From: Fidelibacterota bacterium | GTDB taxonomy: Bacteria > Fidelibacterota > UBA2242 | Reading direction: 5' to 3' | DNA length: 18,888 nt | Assembly (NCBI GenBank): GCA_003527965.1 | Contig: DPVY01000130.1 | Coordinates: 6,416 to 25,303 of the forward strand | In this document: positions 15,934 to 18,888 of the stretch, piece by piece | How the letters are laid out: each line of letters starts with the position of its first letter | Numbering within the stretch: the first letter of the stretch is position 1 | Translations under genes and position numbers: made by a program | The notes under the pieces: model-generated | The model's database searches: none | What the model was told of the DNA's origin: nothing | Seen by the model: the letters and a program-made list of their open reading frames with translations, nothing else

Positions 15934-15971
15934 TCATACCAACATTCTGAAAGTTTTATCCCAAAATTCCT

Positions 15972-15995
15972 TCTGTGTTTCTGTACCTCTGTGGC
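15972..15995. repeat. Three degenerate TCTGTnnn octamers between convergent genes
   Basis: TCTGTGTT, TCTGTACC and TCTGTGGC follow each other without gaps. They lie in the 74-bp gap between the ends of ade and the asparaginase gene. The phrase resembles CTGTG-type intergenic repeats that I recall from many unrelated environmental bacteria, but I cannot check this here. Confidence 0.4.
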
Positions 15996-16007
15996 TAATA
16001 ATTCTGT

Positions 16008-16493
16008 TTAATTCTTCTCGAAACGGTTCATATCGACGTTTTTGCGGGTTTTTGCGGGATTGAATATCTGTCCGTTCATGGTGATATAGACGCCATGGGG
16101 TAAAGTCTGCACCGCAGCAACGGCGCAGCCAATATTAAACATCGCATCGCTGTTTTTAAAACGGGCGGGCTGCATGGAGCCGGTCAGGACGATTGTTTTA
16201 TCGGGAATGGCAGCGAGGGTTTTGGCGGTTTCTACCATCGTGTCGGTGCCGTGAGTAATGACGATCAGATCATTGGGATCTTCAAGGATTTTTTCATAGA
16301 TCAGCTGTCGGTCGCTTTCATCCATATCCAGGCTGTCCTTCTGCATGATGGATTCGGTTTCGAATTCGACCGTAACGTTGGCTTCCTGAAGCACTTCGAC
16401 AATTTTCGGATCGCCGACCTGGTAGGTGCTTTTTTTGTCAAAATATATTTTATCGATGGTTCCACCGACGGTGAAGATTTTTATTTTTGTCAT
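16008..16493 (-). CDS. Single-domain asparaginase-like protein
   Basis: This 161-aa protein corresponds to the N-terminal catalytic domain of bacterial L-asparaginases, about half their usual length. It has the first nucleophile motif FTVGGTIDK (T12) and the second motif VITHGTDTM (T83-D84), then VLTGSMQP and FNIGCAVAA. Lysines 148 and 151 near the end could serve as the catalytic lysine. It would hydrolyse asparagine, or a related amide, to the acid and ammonia in the cytoplasm. The protein ends cleanly at RFEKN, and the 74 bp beyond it holds no remnant of a C-terminal domain. Compact asparaginases of this size are known, so it is probably intact. AAAGGGAAC lies about 8-10 nt before the ATG. 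Confidence 0.82.
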   Translation of the reverse strand: MTKIKIFTVGGTIDKIYFDKKSTYQVGDPKIVEVLQEANVTVEFETESIMQKDSLDMDESDRQLIYEKILEDPNDLIVITHGTDTMVETAKTLAAIPDKTIVLTGSMQPARFKNSDAMFNIGCAVAAVQTLPHGVYITMNGQIFNPAKTRKNVDMNRFEKN

Positions 16494-16609
16494 TTTTCTG
16501 TTCCCTTTCTCAGTTTATTCGGGGCTGAATTTAATACTTGTCGGGGAATTTGGAAATATTTAATAATGTTGAAAAAAATTGTAATTTAACCGGTAAACCG
16601 GAGAAGTAA

Positions 16610-17641
16610 ATGATTTTGAAAAAACGTCTGATATTAGTGATAGTTTTAGTAATTGCCGTGGGACTGCTTTTTGCCGGGGGCGAACAGCAATTTGCCAGGT
16701 TGGGGAATTTCCATTTGGAAAGCGGTGAGATCATAGAAAATTGTCGGATCGGTTACCGGACCTTTGGACAACTCAATGAAAATAAATCAAATATTATTCT
16801 TTATCCGACCTGGTTTGGCGGCACCAGCGAGCATCTCGGCAACCTGATTGGTTCCGGAAAACTGGTGGATAGTACACGGTTTTATGTTATTGCCGTTGAC
16901 GCTTTGGGAAACGGCGTGTCATCGTCGCCATCGAATAGCAAGCGGCAAGGCGGCGAACAATTTCCGTTCTTTACAATTCGTGATATGGTCAGGACTCAAC
17001 ACTATTTGTTGACAGAGGTGTTTGGCGTCGATCATATTTTTGGCGTCATCGGCGGATCGATGGGCAGTTTTCAGGCTTTTGAATGGCTGGTGATGTATCC
17101 GGATTTTATGGATAAAGCCGTGGCGTATGTTTGTACTCCTCAATTCACGTCCTATGATTTGTTGCTGCTGAGTTTTGAGATGGAGCTGATTGAAGCCGCT
17201 CAGTCAGCCAAAATGCCGGAAAAGACTATTCAACGGCTTGGTAATATTGGAACGGAACTTTTTGCCCGGACGCCAGCATACCGGGTTGAGCATACGCCCC
17301 GCAGTGAATTTGATGAGTTTATGAAAAAGTACGCTAAAGAAGCCTCGACGGTATATACCAGCGATGACAAAGCCAGCCAGCTAAGAGCTATGCAAAGGCA
17401 CGATATTTTTGTTCATTTTGATGGGTCCATGGAGCAAGCCGCAGAAGCGATCAGGGCTGACGTACTGATGATCGTTTCCGAAACGGACCATTTGGTGAAT
17501 CCGCAACCGGCAATTGACTTTGCCAAAGTACTGGATTGTGATCTGGTTGTGTTGGAAAATAATTGCGGGCATCTGGCGATTGGTTGTGAGATGGATCGTT
17601 GCGTCCAATTGGTTAACCAATTCTTTAATCAAACAAAGTGA
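16610..17641 (+). CDS. Exported or membrane-anchored MetX-like alpha/beta hydrolase
   Basis: This 343-aa protein has the homoserine O-acetyltransferase (MetX) fold. After the leader come IIENCRIGYRTFGQLNENKSN (about 41-61), ILYPTWFGG, and VDALGNGVSSSPSNS. The nucleophile elbow is GVIGGSMGSFQAFEW with S150; the acid is D293 in VSETDHLVNPQ; the base is H321 in NNCGHLAIGCE. The triad is intact. Residues 7-22 are a hydrophobic signal or anchor, with a possible cleavage after Ala-Gly-Gly24, so the enzyme acts outside the cytoplasm. True MetX is cytoplasmic, so methionine synthesis is unlikely; esterase or acyltransferase activity is inferred. GGAG lies 6 nt before the ATG. The DUF2809 gene follows after 39 bp. 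Confidence 0.82.
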   Translation: MILKKRLILVIVLVIAVGLLFAGGEQQFARLGNFHLESGEIIENCRIGYRTFGQLNENKSNIILYPTWFGGTSEHLGNLIGSGKLVDSTRFYVIAVDALGNGVSSSPSNSKRQGGEQFPFFTIRDMVRTQHYLLTEVFGVDHIFGVIGGSMGSFQAFEWLVMYPDFMDKAVAYVCTPQFTSYDLLLLSFEMELIEAAQSAKMPEKTIQRLGNIGTELFARTPAYRVEHTPRSEFDEFMKKYAKEASTVYTSDDKASQLRAMQRHDIFVHFDGSMEQAAEAIRADVLMIVSETDHLVNPQPAIDFAKVLDCDLVVLENNCGHLAIGCEMDRCVQLVNQFFNQTK

Positions 17642-17680
17642 GTGGAAATTAACGGTAAATAGAATCGGTAAAAAACGGAT

Positions 17681-18091
17681 TTGAATATTATTTCAACACT
17701 AATTTCATATATACATGCCAACAGAGCAGTTCTGATTTCACTACTGGTTAGTACGCCGGTTGGATTCTACAGTAAATTTTATCCCGGACCGCTGCACTAT
17801 TGGGTAAACAACTCGCTGGGTGGCGTATTCTATGAAATTTTCTGGTGTCTTGTTTTGGCGCTGTATTTCAAACGATTAAAGCCGGTACAAATTGCCTGGA
17901 TTGTGCTGACCGTAACCTGCTCGCTGGAGTTTTTACAGCTCTGGCACCTGCCTTTTCTGGAACTGTTGCGCCGTAATTTTATCGGAGTCACAATTTTAGG
18001 TAATTACTTTGTCTGGAGCGATTTTCCCTATTATTTTGCTGGATCGTTAATAGGATATTTTTGGGTGAGTAAACTGTCTAAACAAGAATAA
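17681..18091 (+). CDS. DUF2809 family small integral membrane protein
   Basis: This 136-aa protein of unknown function resembles the DUF2809 family. Visible family traits are GFYSKFYPGPLHYWVNNSLGG (about 28-48), YEIFWCLVLAL, and CSLEFLQLWHLPFLELLRRNFIG followed by FVWSDFPYYFAGSLIGYFW. Four hydrophobic stretches (about 13-30, 48-63, 70-88 and 111-129) suggest four membrane helices. The only usable start is TTG at 17681: an in-frame TAA lies 12 nt upstream and there is no ATG near the N-terminus. A weak CGGA sits directly before it. It probably shares a transcript with the MetX-like gene 39 bp upstream. Confidence 0.75.
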   Translation: MNIISTLISYIHANRAVLISLLVSTPVGFYSKFYPGPLHYWVNNSLGGVFYEIFWCLVLALYFKRLKPVQIAWIVLTVTCSLEFLQLWHLPFLELLRRNFIGVTILGNYFVWSDFPYYFAGSLIGYFWVSKLSKQE

Positions 18092-18150
18092 TACATGATC
18101 TTTCCGCTGGGTTTAACCTACGGGATAAATAATCCGGATAAAGCATATCT

Positions 18151-18171
18151 GAAACTTTTTCAGAAAGTTTC
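18151..18171 (+). terminator. Hairpin after the DUF2809 gene, possible terminator
   Basis: GAAACTTT and AAAGTTTC form a perfect 8-bp stem with a TTCAG loop, 60 nt past the stop codon. The following TTAAT is not a good T-run and the stem is A+T-rich, so termination is only possible. Confidence 0.35.
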
Positions 18172-18265
18172 TTAATCAGGAAACTTAAATGTCTCTCTAC
18201 AAACAAACTTTCAAACCGGTTTTGCGGTGATCGATCCATTTGAAACGACGTTAATAAATAATAAT

Positions 18266-18298
18266 TCCATAGTCAAGTCCCAAATGGATAACTATGGA
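18266..18298. repeat. 8-bp inverted repeat upstream of the DUF134 promoter
   Basis: TCCATAGT (18266-18273) and ACTATGGA (18291-18298) are exact inverted copies separated by 17 bp. They end 34 bp before the -35 box. This could be a second regulator site or a transcript-end hairpin. Confidence 0.35.
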
Positions 18299-18332
18299 GA
18301 AGATAAAGACAAAGATTTACAGAAAAAACCTC

Positions 18333-18361
18333 TTGCATTATGAACTTATGTGCATTATATT
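18333..18361 (+). promoter_or_regulatory. Promoter of the DUF134 gene
   Basis: TTGCAT (-35, 18333-18338) and TATATT (-10, 18356-18361) are separated by exactly 17 bp. Transcription would begin near 18368, giving a leader of about 29 nt with AAAGGGAG just before the ATG at 18397. Confidence 0.65.
18341..18354. promoter_or_regulatory. Operator-like palindrome 1
   Basis: TGAACTTATGTGCA is an imperfect TGAAC-n4-GTTCA dyad lying between the -35 and -10 boxes. It is repeated 26 bp downstream in the same orientation within a longer shared context (TATGAAC-TATGT-CATTA). A repressor bound here would block RNA polymerase. Confidence 0.6.
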
Positions 18362-18366
18362 AGTTA

Positions 18367-18380
18367 TGAACGTATGTTCA
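18367..18380. promoter_or_regulatory. Operator-like palindrome 2
   Basis: TGAACGTATGTTCA is a perfect 5-bp-arm dyad with a 4-bp centre. It covers the expected transcription start and is the better of the two copies. Confidence 0.65.
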
Positions 18381-18396
18381 TTAAGAAAGGGAGTAT

Positions 18397-18870
18397 ATGC
18401 CGAGACCACAGAAAGAGCGAAAAGTATTGGAACCGCCCAAAATTCAGGGGATGAAGCCGATGGGCGTGCCCGCTAGGTTTCTGGAACGTGTATTTATGAC
18501 TCTGGATGAATATGAAGCAATCAGACTGGCAGATTATGACGGATTGGAACATCAGCAGGCTGCCGAAGCCATGGGAGTTTCCCGACCAACATTCACCCGC
18601 CTGATTGAAAAAGCCCGCAAAAAGGTTGCGGATTCCATAGTTGGCGTCAAAGAACTGGTAATCGAAGGCGGCAATTATTCTTTTACTACCCAGCTGATCC
18701 GTTGTCAGGATTGTGGTGAATTCACCCGTTTTGATATACCGCAAAATGTAGTTGAGCGTTGTACCGATTGTGGCTCGGAAAATGTCGTTTACCTGAATAA
18801 ATGGTTTCGGGGCGGCAGAGGTCATGGTTATGGCAAGCGCGGTGGCTTTCGGGGTGGTCGCGGCAGTTGA
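18397..18870 (+). CDS. DUF134 family HTH regulator with zinc ribbon and RG-rich tail
   Basis: This is a 157-aa DNA-binding protein. The N-terminus PRPQKERKV...P is typical of DUF134. A sigma-70-region-4-like helix-turn-helix spans about residues 50-76 (HQQAAEAMGVSRPTFTRLIEKA) after MTLDEYEAIRLADYDG. Two Cys pairs, C103-QD-C106 and C122-TD-C125, form a likely zinc ribbon. Residues 138-157 are Gly/Arg-rich with RGG repeats. DUF134 genes are often found beside NifX/NifB-like iron-molybdenum-cofactor-type proteins and Mrp/NBP35 ATPases; such genes could follow beyond the right edge. The promoter with two matching palindromes suggests autoregulation. The ribosome site AAAGGGAG precedes the ATG. 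The physiological signal is unknown. Confidence 0.87.
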   Translation: MPRPQKERKVLEPPKIQGMKPMGVPARFLERVFMTLDEYEAIRLADYDGLEHQQAAEAMGVSRPTFTRLIEKARKKVADSIVGVKELVIEGGNYSFTTQLIRCQDCGEFTRFDIPQNVVERCTDCGSENVVYLNKWFRGGRGHGYGKRGGFRGGRGS

Positions 18871-18888
18871 TAAAATGATTGAAGATTG

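Larger units (their letters stand above)
18092..18396. other. Intergenic region upstream of the DUF134 gene
   Basis: This 305-bp stretch carries no convincing gene. In order it holds a hairpin at 18151-18171, the palindrome AAACCGGTTT (18213-18222), an 8-bp inverted repeat with 17-nt spacing (18266-18298), and the promoter and two operators of the DUF134 gene (18333-18380). Confidence 0.7.

Noticed and set aside
18364..18825. 153-codon open frame antisense to the DUF134 gene
   Set aside because: It is a shadow frame; the plus strand has promoter, ribosome site and conserved motifs.
18875..18888. ATG at 18875 as the start of another gene running off the right edge
   Set aside because: Only four full codons are present and the ribosome site is weak. 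A following gene is plausible but cannot be supported.

Overview
The window reads as ordinary chromosomal DNA of a free-living, anaerobic, probably Gram-negative-type bacterium of moderate G+C content. The evidence is a multi-subunit 2-oxoacid:ferredoxin oxidoreductase, a set of peptide, amino-acid and purine degradation enzymes, a murein-peptide carboxypeptidase, and exported proteins with N-terminal signal segments. The overall style suggests the FCB side of the tree (Calditrichota / KSB1 / Zixibacteria / Cloacimonadota-like lineages). That placement is inference from gene type, not a phylogeny. No rRNA, tRNA, CRISPR array, phage or transposase gene was seen.

Layout. (1) 1-1761, minus strand: a kor operon in the order ferredoxin (korD), alpha (korA), beta (korB, cut by the left edge). 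(2) 1896-2822, minus: S66 LD-carboxypeptidase. (3) 3070-4686, plus: an exported coiled-coil/TPR protein, followed by a 330-bp gap holding a cluster of palindromes. (4) 5019-6182, minus: an alpha/beta-hydrolase-like protein with Asp at the nucleophile elbow. (5) 6243-7606, plus: SpoU/TrmH RNA methyltransferase and a TlpA-like thioredoxin, ending at a likely intrinsic terminator. (6) 7714-9956, plus: a CPBP intramembrane protease split into two overlapping ORFs, then the MgtE Mg2+ channel. (7) 10046-12767, minus: ornithine aminotransferase and PepD dipeptidase. (8) 13224-14119, plus: a three-gene toxin-antitoxin-like operon with two tandem AbrB/MazE-type proteins and a Doc/Fic-like protein. (9) 14224-15933, plus: adenine deaminase. 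(10) 16008-16493, minus: a single-domain asparaginase. (11) 16610-18091, plus: an exported MetX-like hydrolase and a DUF2809 membrane protein. (12) 18397-18870, plus: a DUF134 regulator with its own promoter and two palindromic operators.

How the genes fit together. PepD releases amino acids from dipeptides, RocD converts ornithine to glutamate semialdehyde, asparaginase and adenine deaminase release ammonia, and the Kor complex oxidises the resulting 2-oxoacids to acyl-CoA with reduced ferredoxin. Together these suit an amino-acid and nucleotide scavenger, although they are not one operon.

The most interesting items are the tandem-antitoxin module, whose toxin lacks the catalytic histidine of the Fic motif; the paired operators in front of the DUF134 gene; the split CPBP protease; and the palindrome cluster at 4776-4917.
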